This document shows, piece after piece, positions 35,611-44,421 of a stretch of DNA of 64,000 nt. The notes under the pieces were generated by a model. It had not been told where the DNA came from and made no database searches. It was given only the letters and a program-made list of their open reading frames with translations. Positions within the stretch are counted from its first letter, which is position 1. Each line of letters begins with the position of its first letter. The translations under genes were made by a program, and so were the position numbers. Source of the stretch: JBOCEF01 sp047610385 (GTDB lineage Bacteria; Pseudomonadota; Alphaproteobacteria; Rhodobacterales; Rhodobacteraceae); the NCBI GenBank assembly GCA_047610385.1, contig JBLGAC010000002.1, positions 145,512 through 209,511 of the forward strand, written 5' to 3'.

Positions 35611-37227
35611 TCAGGCGCGCGCGTCTTCCAAGATCATATCCGCCGCCTTTTCTGCGATCATCAGCGTGGGCGAATTGGTGTTGCCGCTGGTGATGCTCGG
35701 CATCACAGACGCATCGACCACCCGCACGCCATCCACCCCGCGCAGACGCAGGCGCGGATCGACGCCTGACGCGTCATCCGGGCCCATGCGGACGGTGCCG
35801 ACAGGGTGAAAGATGGTGGACCCGATCGTGCCCGCCGCCTGGACAAGCTCTGCCTCAGTCTGGGCATCCATGCCGGGTTTGAATTCTTCGGGCGCGTGGG
35901 GGGCCAGCGCCGCCTGCGCCATCACATTGCGGGTAAAGCTGATTGCGCGCGCCGCCACCGCCCGGTCACCGGGCGTCGACAGATAGTTCGGTGCGATTCT
36001 GGGGTGGTCGGTGAAATTGGGGGACGTGATCTGAACACTGCCGCGACTTTCAGGCCGCAGATGGCACACTGACATGGTCACGGCGGAAAAATCATGCAGA
36101 TCGCCGCCGAACGCCTCAAGCGTCAAAGGCTGCACATGATATTCCAGATCCGGCGACGCGACGGCCTCTGAGGACCGCACGAACGCGGCAAGCTGGCTTG
36201 GTGCCATCGCCATCGGGCCTGACCGTTTCAGCGCGTATTCCGCGGCGATCTTGGCCTTGCCCCACAGGCTGCCGACCATGGTGTTCAGCGTTTTGGCGTT
36301 GGACACCTTGTAGGCGCAGCGGATCTGCAGATGGTCTTGCAAATTGGCCCCAATGGCGGCGCGGTCGGCCACCACGTCAATGCCGTGGTCTTGCAACAAG
36401 GCCCCCGGCCCAACCCCCGACAGCTGCAACAGCTGCGGTGTGCCGATGGCGCCTGAGGCCACGATCACCTCGCGCCGCGCGCGCCCGGTGGTGAACCCGT
36501 GCTGGTCCTTCCAACGCACCCCGGTGCAGCGCCGCCCGTCAAACAGCAGCTTTTCGGCGTGCGCATGGGTGGCGATGGTCAGGTTCGCGCGGTGGCGCGC
36601 GGGCCGCAGATAGGCCTTGGAGGTGTTCCACCGCCAGCCCTTGTTCTGGTTCACGTCGAAATAGCCGACGCCCAGATTGTCGCCGGTGTTGAAATCGGGG
36701 GTTTTCGGCACCCCCGCCTGTTCGAACGCGTCCATGATCCGGTCGAGGATGTCCCATTTCAGGCGCTGCTTCTGCACCTTCCATTCACCGCCCGCGCCGT
36801 GCATCTCACCTGCGCCGCGCCAGTTGTCCTCAGACTTCGTGAAATAGGGCAGCACGTCATCCCAGCCCCAACCGGTATTGCCCATCTGGCGCCAGCCGTC
36901 GTAATCTGCCGACTGACCGCGCAGATAAAGCATGCCATTGATGGATGAACACCCGCCCAGCACCCGCCCGCGTGGGTACAGCAATTGCCGCCCGTTCAGC
37001 CCGGCCTCTGGCGCGGTTTTAAAGCCCCAGTCGGCCTTGGGATTGCCGATGCAGTAAAGGTATCCAACCGGGATGTGGAACCAGATCCAACGGTCCTCGC
37101 CCCCCGCTTCGAGCAACAGGACCCGGTTGGCGGGATCGGCGGAAAGCCGGTTCGCCAACGTGCAGCCCGCCGTGCCTGCGCCCACGATGATGTAATCAAA
37201 TTCGCCTGCGTCGCGCGCGTCGGTCAT
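35611..37227 (-). CDS. GMC-family FAD oxidoreductase (choline-dehydrogenase-like)
   Basis: 538 residues. FAD-binding YIIVGAGTAGCTLANRLS at the start, GMC signature 1 (YPRGRVLGGCSSINGMLYLRG), signature 2 (SGAIGTPQLLQLSGVGP) and the catalytic His region FHPVGTVRMGPDDASGVDP plus VVDASVMPSITSGNTNSPT. These enzymes oxidise alcohols; the substrate is unknown. ATG 37227 has GAGAGGA upstream. It lies downstream of the 8-oxoguanine deaminase gene on the same strand, after a 181-base gap. Confidence 0.9.
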   Translation of the reverse strand: MTDARDAGEFDYIIVGAGTAGCTLANRLSADPANRVLLLEAGGEDRWIWFHIPVGYLYCIGNPKADWGFKTAPEAGLNGRQLLYPRGRVLGGCSSINGMLYLRGQSADYDGWRQMGNTGWGWDDVLPYFTKSEDNWRGAGEMHGAGGEWKVQKQRLKWDILDRIMDAFEQAGVPKTPDFNTGDNLGVGYFDVNQNKGWRWNTSKAYLRPARHRANLTIATHAHAEKLLFDGRRCTGVRWKDQHGFTTGRARREVIVASGAIGTPQLLQLSGVGPGALLQDHGIDVVADRAAIGANLQDHLQIRCAYKVSNAKTLNTMVGSLWGKAKIAAEYALKRSGPMAMAPSQLAAFVRSSEAVASPDLEYHVQPLTLEAFGGDLHDFSAVTMSVCHLRPESRGSVQITSPNFTDHPRIAPNYLSTPGDRAVAARAISFTRNVMAQAALAPHAPEEFKPGMDAQTEAELVQAAGTIGSTIFHPVGTVRMGPDDASGVDPRLRLRGVDGVRVVDASVMPSITSGNTNSPTLMIAEKAADMILEDARA

Positions 37228-37408
37228 GACGGATCCTCTCCCGGTTTGGACCACCGAAGCGCGAAGCGGGGCGCGGCGTCAAGCGGGCCGCGTGCGCCGG
37301 GTGTGCCGTGCGTGGGGTGAATTTGGCCCAAGTGCTTGGCGTCATTGAGTGTCGCTGTGCGCAAACACCCATGTGGTTCCGCGAAACCGCCCATGCGCCG
37401 TGCATGGT

Positions 37409-38746
37409 TCACCCCGCCAGACGGGCAACAGTGGCAGCGGCGGCGCGGGTCGTGGCCCGCAGATCAACGGTGACCATGCGCCCGCCCTCCACCACCATGC
37501 GGCCTTCGACCACCAGATCGCGCACTCGGTGCGGCCCGCACAGTATCAGTGCCGCGACCGGATCCCACGCGCCCGCGGTGGCGATGCTGGTCATGTCCCA
37601 GACCGCAAAATCGGCGCGCATGCCCACGGCCAGCGCGCCGACATCCCTGCGCCCCAGCGTGGCCGCGCCGCCGATGGTCGCGATTTCCAAAGCCTCACGC
37701 GCGCTCATGGCATCTGCGCCCAGGGTGACGCGCTGCAAAAGCATGGCTTGGCGCGCCTCGCCCAACACATGCGCCGCGTCGTTGGAGGCGCTGCCATCCA
37801 CCCCCAATCCCACCTTCACGCCCGCATCGCGCATTGCGCGCACCGGCGCGACGCCAGACCCGAGGCGGCAGTTGGAGCACGGGCAATGCGCAACCCCGGT
37901 CCCGGTGCGCGCGAACAAATCAATCTCTGCCACGTCCAGCTTCACGCAATGGGCATGCCAGACGTCATCGCCGGTCCAGCCGAGGCTTTCGGCGTATTCG
38001 CCGGGGCGGCAGCCGAAATTGGCCAGTGAATAGGCGATGTCCTCGTCGTTCTCAGCCAGATGCGTGTGCAGCATCACGCCCTTTTCGCGGGCTAGAATGG
38101 CGGCGTCGCGCATCAGTTCGCGCGATACGGAAAATGGGGAACACGGCGCAAAGCCGATCCGGGTCATGGCGCCGTCTGCGGGGTCGTGGAACGTATCGGC
38201 CACACGGGCGCAATCGCGCAGGATCGCCGCCTCGTCTTCGACCAGCGCGTCGGGCGGCAGGCCGCCTTTGCTTTCACCGATGCTCATGGATCCGCGGGTG
38301 GCGTGGAACCGCAGGCCAACATCGCGGGCGGCATGGATGGTGTCGTCCAGCGTTGATCCGTTGGGGAACAGATACAGATGGTCCGAAGATGTCGTGCACC
38401 CCGACAGCGCCAGTTCGGCCAGCCCCAGCGTTGTCGACAGCGCCATGTCGCCGGGCGTCATGCGCGCCCAGATCGGATAGAGCGTGCGCAGCCACCCGAA
38501 CAGCAGCGCGTCCTGCCCGCCGGGCACCGCGCGCGTCAGGGTCTGGAACAGGTGGTGATGGGTGTTGACCAGCCCCGGCGTCACCACGCAGCCGCGCGCG
38601 TCGATGGTGCGGTCGGCGGCGGGCAGATCGGTCCCCACGGCCTCAATCACGCCATCCCTTGCGAACAGGCCTCCGCCCGGAATTTCCCGGCGCGCGCCGT
38701 CCATGGTCACCAGAACATCGGCATTGCGGATCGCAAGGGTGGTCAT
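37409..38746 (-). CDS. 8-oxoguanine deaminase
   Basis: 445 residues of the amidohydrolase superfamily: metal ligands in PGLVNTHHHLFQT, GVMLHTHLAENDED and the late VGLGVDGSASNDAAH Asp. The ALLFGWLRTLYPIWARMTPGDM stretch is characteristic of 8-oxoguanine deaminases of the Pseudomonas type. The product is urate, which the neighbouring genes degrade. ATG 38746 has AAGGAG 8 bases upstream. A Zn or other divalent metal is expected; guanine or another aromatic base as main substrate cannot be excluded. Confidence 0.83.
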   Translation of the reverse strand: MTTLAIRNADVLVTMDGARREIPGGGLFARDGVIEAVGTDLPAADRTIDARGCVVTPGLVNTHHHLFQTLTRAVPGGQDALLFGWLRTLYPIWARMTPGDMALSTTLGLAELALSGCTTSSDHLYLFPNGSTLDDTIHAARDVGLRFHATRGSMSIGESKGGLPPDALVEDEAAILRDCARVADTFHDPADGAMTRIGFAPCSPFSVSRELMRDAAILAREKGVMLHTHLAENDEDIAYSLANFGCRPGEYAESLGWTGDDVWHAHCVKLDVAEIDLFARTGTGVAHCPCSNCRLGSGVAPVRAMRDAGVKVGLGVDGSASNDAAHVLGEARQAMLLQRVTLGADAMSAREALEIATIGGAATLGRRDVGALAVGMRADFAVWDMTSIATAGAWDPVAALILCGPHRVRDLVVEGRMVVEGGRMVTVDLRATTRAAAATVARLAG

Positions 38747-38770
38747 CGCGCAGCTCCTTTTCAATAATAA

Positions 38771-38794
38771 GGGCGGGCCGATCAAAGCCCGCCC
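38771..38794 (-). terminator. Terminator after the nucleobase permease
   Basis: Perfect 8-bp stem GGGCGGGC/GCCCGCCC. On the minus strand it is followed by TTATTATTG, so it should end the puuE-to-permease transcript and separate it from the deaminase gene. Confidence 0.7.
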
Positions 38795-38818
38795 CCAGAT
38801 TGCCGCCCGGTGAGGGCC

Positions 38819-40219
38819 TTAGTCGTTGCGGTGGCCGGACATGCCGCCAGAGATTTCCTCAGTCTGATCGCCAGCCACTTCGTCGGGCAACACAAGGTTG
38901 AGGATGATGGCAATGAACGCAGCAGGCAGCAGGCCAGAGGTCATCAGCACCTTGGCGGTCTGCGGCAGATGCTGCAACGCGCCCGGTTCAAGCTGCAGGC
39001 CCAGACCAACCGACAGCGCGATGGCAAAGATCACCATGTTGCGCCGGTTCCAGTCCACATCCGCCAGCATTGAGACGCCCGCCGCCGCGACCATGCCAAA
39101 CATCACGATCACACCGCCGCCCAGCACTTGGATCGGCACCGTGGAAATCGCCGCCCCGACCTTGGGGATCAGCCCGCAGATGATCAGGAAGATCGCGCCG
39201 ATGGTGACGACATGGCGGCTCATGACCCCGGTCATGGCGATCAGGCCGACATTCTGGCTGAATGACGTGTTCGGCAATGCGCCGAACGCACCGGCGATGG
39301 CGGTGCCCAGGCCGTCGGCATAGGTGGCGCCTTTGAGCTCAGCCTCAGTTGCCTCACGCCCCGCGCCGCCTTTGCAGATGCCGGACACATCGCCAACCGT
39401 TTCAATGGCCGAAATCACGCCCATCAGGCAGAATCCGAGGATCGCGGCAAAGGTGAATTCCACCCCAAACGCAAAGGGCTTGGGGGCGGCAAAGACCGCA
39501 GCGCGTTCAATGTTGCCAAAGTTCACCATGCCCATGGCCATGGCCACCAGATACCCGGCGATCAGCCCCAGCAGCACTGCGGCCAGCGATACGAGGCCCC
39601 TTGTGAAGAATTTCAGCCCCAGCGTGACCACGATCACCACCAGCGCCACGGACCAGTTCTGCAAGCTGCCATATTCGGGTTTGCCGATCATCGGAACCCC
39701 TCCCGCAGCGTATTGAATGCCAACCTTGACCAGCGCCAGCCCGATCATCAGCACCACCAGCCCGGTGACCAAAGGCGGCAGCGCAAAACGGATTTTGCCG
39801 ATCACGGTCCCGAGGCACATGTGGAACAGGCCTCCGATCAGAACGCCGCCCATCAGCACCGCCATGGCGTCAACGCCCTTGCCGGCAACCAGCGGGATCA
39901 TGATCGGCAGGAATGCAAATGACGTGCCCTGCACGATCGGCAATTTCGCGCCAATCGGTCCGATGCCGATGGTCTGGATCAAGGTGGCGACGCCAGCGAA
40001 CAGCATCGACATCTGGATCATGTAGATCAGCCAGGGAAAGTCGGGCGAATTTGACCCAAAGCCAAACCCCGCCGCCCCCGCGACAATGATCGCCGGGGTG
40101 ACGTTCGACACAAACATGGCCAGCACATGCTGGATGCCCAGCGGAATGGCCTTGGCCAATGGCGGCGTGTAATTGGGGTCGCGCAGCTGTGCGGGCGTTC
40201 CGATGGAGGCGTCTGCCAT
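38819..40219 (-). CDS. NCS2 nucleobase (urate/xanthine) permease
   Basis: 466 residues, about fourteen membrane segments of the UraA/UacT fold. The NCS2 signature is present (GALPNTSFSQNVGLIAMTGVMSRHV), as are IVQGTSFAFLPIM and ICGLIPKVGAAIST. The context favours urate or xanthine uptake by H+ symport. ATG 40219 has GAGGGA 7 bases upstream; an ATG five codons earlier is possible. It is last in the puuE-alc-allA-permease run. Confidence 0.9.
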   Translation of the reverse strand: MADASIGTPAQLRDPNYTPPLAKAIPLGIQHVLAMFVSNVTPAIIVAGAAGFGFGSNSPDFPWLIYMIQMSMLFAGVATLIQTIGIGPIGAKLPIVQGTSFAFLPIMIPLVAGKGVDAMAVLMGGVLIGGLFHMCLGTVIGKIRFALPPLVTGLVVLMIGLALVKVGIQYAAGGVPMIGKPEYGSLQNWSVALVVIVVTLGLKFFTRGLVSLAAVLLGLIAGYLVAMAMGMVNFGNIERAAVFAAPKPFAFGVEFTFAAILGFCLMGVISAIETVGDVSGICKGGAGREATEAELKGATYADGLGTAIAGAFGALPNTSFSQNVGLIAMTGVMSRHVVTIGAIFLIICGLIPKVGAAISTVPIQVLGGGVIVMFGMVAAAGVSMLADVDWNRRNMVIFAIALSVGLGLQLEPGALQHLPQTAKVLMTSGLLPAAFIAIILNLVLPDEVAGDQTEEISGGMSGHRND

Positions 40220-40280
40220 GGTGTGTTCCCTCATGATCCTGTTGGTGCTGCGCGTCGGGTTGGTCCCGTCGTCGCTTGGG

Positions 40281-40769
40281 TTATGATCCCGCCACGATAC
40301 GCCAAGGCGCATCGAAATGATGTTCTTCCAGATTGTTGCCGGGGCCTGCGCGATCGACGATCAGAAAATCGCCCGCCGCGTCCAAAGGCGTGACCGGCGC
40401 GTGCCAGACATTGGCGCGATAGTTCACGCCCTGATGCGGCGCGGTCAGAAACGCCACCGGGGCACCGGGGCGCCCGTTGTCATCGGGCGCCACGATCACG
40501 GCAAAGGGCCGATCGTGCAGCGGGATCCATGCCTGCGATCCCAGCGGATGACGCTCCAGCATCGGCAGGGTCAGGGGCAGGGCATAGGGGCGCGCGTGGC
40601 CGATCGATAGGATCACCTCGCCGCCCATCACCTGCGCCGTGGCCAGCGCATGGTGGCGGTCGCACATCCCCCCGTTGATCGGATGGGACGGCGCGTCCCG
40701 GTCGATCACCTCACCAAACGGCGCGAAAGCGTCCCGGGTCAGGGCGCGCAGAGGGATGTCGCGGCTCAT
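40281..40769 (-). CDS. allA: Ureidoglycolate lyase
   Basis: 162 residues matching AllA: RDAFAPFGEVIDRD, MERHPLGSQAWIPL-like MLERHPLGSQAWIPLHDRPF, APHQGVNYRANVWHAPVTPLD and FLIVDRAGPGNNLEEHHF. It splits (S)-ureidoglycolate to glyoxylate and urea, the last step of this route. Its start overlaps the allantoicase stop by four bases (ATGA). Confidence 0.94.
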   Translation of the reverse strand: MSRDIPLRALTRDAFAPFGEVIDRDAPSHPINGGMCDRHHALATAQVMGGEVILSIGHARPYALPLTLPMLERHPLGSQAWIPLHDRPFAVIVAPDDNGRPGAPVAFLTAPHQGVNYRANVWHAPVTPLDAAGDFLIVDRAGPGNNLEEHHFDAPWRIVAGS

Positions 40770-41791
40770 GCCAATGCGCCGAACAGCTTGAGCCGGCTGA
40801 TCCCGCCATCGGGATGGATGTTCAACCGCACATGGGTCACGGGGCCAAGGGCGTTGAGCGCGCCTGACACGTCATGGATGTGATCGGCGGACAGCTTTTG
40901 CGCGGGCAGCAATTCGTCCCAGAACATCGAGGCGGTGATCACCGCGCGGTCCATGCCTGCGCCAAAGCCGGTCATGTCCGCGGCCTGCATCCATGCGCTG
41001 TCGGGGAAGTTGCCCTTGAAATGGCAGGTGTCGATGATCGCGCGGGTGATTTCACCCCGCCCTGCCAGCGCGATGACGATCCAGTCGGCACCGGGTTCGC
41101 GCCGTCGCCGGGTTTCCCAGCCGTCGCCCATGTTGACGCCGCGACCGGGGGCCAGCAGGCGCCAGACATCGCCGTAATGGGCATCGGAATATCCCAGAAC
41201 CCGCCCGCCGTTGAGGGCGGCGGACAGCTCCACCTCTCCCGCCGTTGCGCCCAGATCGGGCTGGCCGTAGACGCGCAGCCGCGCAACCCCGCCATCAGGG
41301 TGGATGTGCAGGCGCACATGGGTCCAGACCCCGTCCACCGCGCATGCAAACAGATGATGCGCGGATGCGCTGAGGGGGCTGAGCGGCAGCACTTCAACCC
41401 AATCGCCCTCGCTAGGGATGCCGTCGCAGCGCGCGGCCTCAATCCGGCAGGCGGGCGGGTAGTTGCCGGTGAAATGCGCGGTGTCCACGTCGAACCCCGT
41501 GATCCGCCCCGGCGCGGCCAGCTTGACCACCGCCATGTCGTGCCCCGGCCCGCGGCGGCGGCGGCTTTCCCAGCCGTCCATCCATTTGCCGTTGTCGTCA
41601 AACAGCGTCGGGTGAAACACCGCGGGTGCATCGGCCAGCATGCGGTCCGCGGGCGCGAAAAAGGCATCGGTGGCCGACAGTGCCTCAGCCCCCAAACCGG
41701 CAGAGGCAAGATTGACGCCGAGCCGTGCAAAATCGGGCAGGGTGTCGGGGGCGGGGGCGATGACGCCCTGGGACGGGTCGGGCAGGATCAT
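40766..41791 (-). CDS. alc: Allantoicase
   Basis: 341 residues made of two allantoicase repeats, each with a WESRRRRGPGHDM/WETRRRREPGADW motif and a DTAHFTGNYP/DTCHFKGNFP motif. It hydrolyses allantoate to ureidoglycolate and urea. It overlaps the puuE-uraD stop by four bases and the allA start by four, so the three are tightly coupled. Confidence 0.95.
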   Translation of the reverse strand: MILPDPSQGVIAPAPDTLPDFARLGVNLASAGLGAEALSATDAFFAPADRMLADAPAVFHPTLFDDNGKWMDGWESRRRRGPGHDMAVVKLAAPGRITGFDVDTAHFTGNYPPACRIEAARCDGIPSEGDWVEVLPLSPLSASAHHLFACAVDGVWTHVRLHIHPDGGVARLRVYGQPDLGATAGEVELSAALNGGRVLGYSDAHYGDVWRLLAPGRGVNMGDGWETRRRREPGADWIVIALAGRGEITRAIIDTCHFKGNFPDSAWMQAADMTGFGAGMDRAVITASMFWDELLPAQKLSADHIHDVSGALNALGPVTHVRLNIHPDGGISRLKLFGALA

Positions 41792-43215
41792 GCGGGCCTC
41801 TCAGGCAAAATGGCGCTCAGGCGCAGGCGGGCGATGCGTTCGACCTGTTTGCAGGCGGTGGCCAGCTCAGTCTCAGCATCGTTGTTTATGCGGGTTTCGA
41901 ACGCGGTCAGGATGTCGGCCTTGGTCAGGCCCTTGACCGCGATGATGAACGGATGGCCGAATTTTGCTTTGTACGCGTCGTTCAGCGCGGTGAAGCGCGC
42001 GCGCTCGGCGTCGGTCAGGGCGTCCAATCCGGCGCCCGCTTGCTCCGCCGTGCTTTCCGCGGTCAGGTGTTTGGCGGCGGCCAGCTTTCCGGCCAGATCG
42101 GGATGGGCGTTCAGCACCCCCAGCCGTTCCTTGGCCAAGGCGCTGCGGAACACCCGCGTCAGCGCGGACGCGACCCCCGCCGCGCAATCATGGGCGGGCG
42201 ACAGCTCCAACCCATGCGCGCGCTCCGCGATCCAGGGGGAATGCTCATAGATGCCGCCATAGGCTTCGACAAAGCGGGCCTCGGTCATTTCGCTCGGGCG
42301 CTCCATCGGCTGATGGGGGTGGTTGGCGGCCCAATGCTCGGCGATGTCGATGCGCCGCGCGACCCAGACCCGATCGTGGGAGGCAACGTAATCGAGGAAC
42401 CGCGCCAGCGCCGCCGCACGTCCGGGCCGCCCGACAAGGCGGCAATGCAGCCCGATGTTCATCATCTTGGGCGCGCCCGCCAGCCCTTCGGCGTAAAGCG
42501 TGTCGAAGCTGTCTTTCAAATAGGTGAAAAACTGATCGCCCGAATTGAACCCCTGCGGCGTGGCAAAACGCATGTCGTTGGCGTCGAGCGTGTAGGGCAG
42601 GATCAGCTGCGCCCGCCCGTTATGTTCATGCCAATAGGGCAGGTCGTCGGCATAGGTGTCGGAGACATAGGCAAAACCGCCCTCCTGTGCCGCCAGATCG
42701 ACGGTGTGTACTGAACATCGCCCGGTGTACCAGCCGCGGGGGCGGGTGCCGGTGACTTCGGTGTGCAGGCGGATCGCCTCCGCCATATCTGCGGCTTCGG
42801 CGTCCGCACGCGCGTCCTTGTAATCAACCCATTTCAGGCCGTGGGACGCGATTTCCCACCCCGCATCCTGCATCGCCTCAAGCTGCAAGGGCGATCGGGC
42901 CAGCGCGGTGGCAACGCCGTAGACCGTGACCGGCAGGCTGCGTTCGGTGAACATGGCGTGCAGACGCCAGAACCCCGCCCGCGCGCCGTATTCATAGATG
43001 GATTCCATGTTCCAGTGCCGCTGGCCGGGCCAAGCCGCGGCGCCGACAATCTCAGACAAGAACGCCTCAGAGGCGGCGTCGCCATGCAGGACGCAGTTTT
43101 CGCCGCCCTCTTCGTAGTTGATCACGAATTGCACCGCGATGGCGGCGCGGTCGGGCCAGACCTCGGCCGTGATCGGGGCCGCCGCGTGGCCGAGCATGTC
43201 GCGAGGATAGCGCAT
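41788..43215 (-). CDS. puuE: Fusion of PuuE allantoinase and UraD OHCU decarboxylase
   Basis: 475 residues. Residues about 1-300 are the NodB-type, cofactor-independent allantoinase PuuE (YPRDMLGHAA, FVINYEEGGENCVLHGD, GWEIASHGLKWVDY). Residues about 310-475 are UraD, which decarboxylates OHCU to S-allantoin (FVEAYGGIYEHSPWIAERA, VLNAHPDLAGKLA, KFGHPFIIAVKGL). Joining them channels OHCU to allantoin to allantoate. ATG 43215 has AAGGAA about 9 bases upstream. First gene of the run; a T-N11-A palindrome lies about 60 bases upstream. Confidence 0.93.
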   Translation of the reverse strand: MRYPRDMLGHAAAPITAEVWPDRAAIAVQFVINYEEGGENCVLHGDAASEAFLSEIVGAAAWPGQRHWNMESIYEYGARAGFWRLHAMFTERSLPVTVYGVATALARSPLQLEAMQDAGWEIASHGLKWVDYKDARADAEAADMAEAIRLHTEVTGTRPRGWYTGRCSVHTVDLAAQEGGFAYVSDTYADDLPYWHEHNGRAQLILPYTLDANDMRFATPQGFNSGDQFFTYLKDSFDTLYAEGLAGAPKMMNIGLHCRLVGRPGRAAALARFLDYVASHDRVWVARRIDIAEHWAANHPHQPMERPSEMTEARFVEAYGGIYEHSPWIAERAHGLELSPAHDCAAGVASALTRVFRSALAKERLGVLNAHPDLAGKLAAAKHLTAESTAEQAGAGLDALTDAERARFTALNDAYKAKFGHPFIIAVKGLTKADILTAFETRINNDAETELATACKQVERIARLRLSAILPERPA

Positions 43216-43271
43216 AGGCGATCGTTCCTTGGAAGTTCGCGGATGCAGCAACCCTATGTCGGAACAATGCG

Positions 43272-43284
43272 TTTGATTATCAAA
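43272..43284 (-). promoter_or_regulatory. Candidate LysR-type binding site upstream of puuE-uraD
   Basis: A 13-base perfect palindrome, TTTGAT-T-ATCAAA, with the T-N11-A form that LysR regulators bind. It lies 57 bases before the puuE-uraD start and next to the lysR gene. Confidence 0.45.
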
Positions 43285-43350
43285 AAATTCCGATAGCTAT
43301 CTTCGCTGGGTGGACCTCATTGATGCCTGTTTTGGCAGCACTATGCGCGA

Positions 43351-44301
43351 TCAGCCTGCCGAATGGGCACCATCCGCCGCCACGCCACCTGCCAACGCGG
43401 CGTCGAGAGCAGCCCTACAGCGCGCGGACATAAAGTCGATGAAAAGCCGGCTTTTTGCGTCCTGATGGCGTTTGTGCGGGTAAAGGCACACCAGCCGCAC
43501 CGGGGTGGGGGGCGTTTGTTGGGCCACCGGGATCAGCCGCCCGGCACGCAGATGATCGGCCACCTCAAAAACCGGCTTGTTGATGATGCCATGCCCGGCC
43601 AGCGCCCAATCGGTCAGCACATCGCCATCGTCGGATTCGAACGGCCCGCGAATGTCGAACCGGGTTTCGCCGTCAGCGGTTTCCAGCGGCCAACCGAGTT
43701 CGGCCAAGCCGGGGAACCGCAGCATCAGGCAATCATGGCGATGGGCGATGATTTCAGCGCCGCTGCGGGGCGCACCGCGCCGGGCAATATAGTCGGGGGC
43801 CGCGCACAGCACCCGCTCACAATCCAGAACCAGACGCTGGCGCAGCGCGCTGTCCTCAGGCCGCCCCAGCACGAACCCGACGTCAATTCCTTCGGCCAAC
43901 AGATCAACATGGCGGTCTGACAGGCGCAGGCGCACGTCGATTTCTGGCCATTTCGCCTTGAATTCAGGGATGCCGGGCGCAATCAGCCGCCGCCCGATGC
44001 CAAGCGGGGCGGCCACATGCAGCACCCCGCGCGGGTTCATCGACACGTCCGCGACGGCGGCCTCGGCCTCAGCAACGGTTTCTAGGATTTTGACCGCGCC
44101 GGTGTAAAAGATCCGCCCCTGCTCAGTCGGTTGCAATTTGCGGGTGGTGCGGTTGAACAGCCGCGCGTTCAGGCCCCGCTCAAGCTCCGCAATGCGGGCA
44201 GAGACCACCGCAGGCGACACCCGCTGATCGCGCCCGGCGGCAGACATGGAGCCGAGCTCAACCGCCCGCACGAAAACCCGCAATGTGTCGAGATATGCCA
44301 T
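43351..44301 (-). CDS. LysR-family regulator of the purine genes (probable)
   Basis: 316 residues. N-terminal winged helix with YLDTLRVFVRAVELGSMSAAGRDQRVSPAVVSARIAELE, then a periplasmic-binding-like effector domain (GVLHVAAPLGIGRRLIAPGIPEFKAKWPEIDVRLRLSDRHVDLLAEGIDVGF). It lies between the puuE-uraD run and the divergent puuD, the usual place for a LysR activator; control by urate or allantoin is inferred. Confidence 0.88.
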   Translation of the reverse strand: MAYLDTLRVFVRAVELGSMSAAGRDQRVSPAVVSARIAELERGLNARLFNRTTRKLQPTEQGRIFYTGAVKILETVAEAEAAVADVSMNPRGVLHVAAPLGIGRRLIAPGIPEFKAKWPEIDVRLRLSDRHVDLLAEGIDVGFVLGRPEDSALRQRLVLDCERVLCAAPDYIARRGAPRSGAEIIAHRHDCLMLRFPGLAELGWPLETADGETRFDIRGPFESDDGDVLTDWALAGHGIINKPVFEVADHLRAGRLIPVAQQTPPTPVRLVCLYPHKRHQDAKSRLFIDFMSARCRAALDAALAGGVAADGAHSAG

Positions 44302-44421
44302 GGAGGCAGTGTGCCGCCTTTCGGATTTTTTTGAAAGCGCATCGTCTGATCCCGCGGTTTGCGGCGACGCGCCATCGTGCCATGCTGCGTCGCGACACCC
44401 TCAGCCGCGCAGGAGACTGGC
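44302..44421. promoter_or_regulatory. lysR-puuD divergent regulatory region
   Basis: 120 bases between divergent starts. CTTTC-N10-GAAAG (44318-44337) is an interrupted dyad of LysR size. The puuD ribosome site AGGAGA is at 44411-44416. Confidence 0.4.

Noticed and set aside
40874..42250. 458-codon plus-strand frame opposite allantoicase and PuuE-UraD
   Set aside because: Lies over two clear enzyme genes and shows only antisense-type composition.
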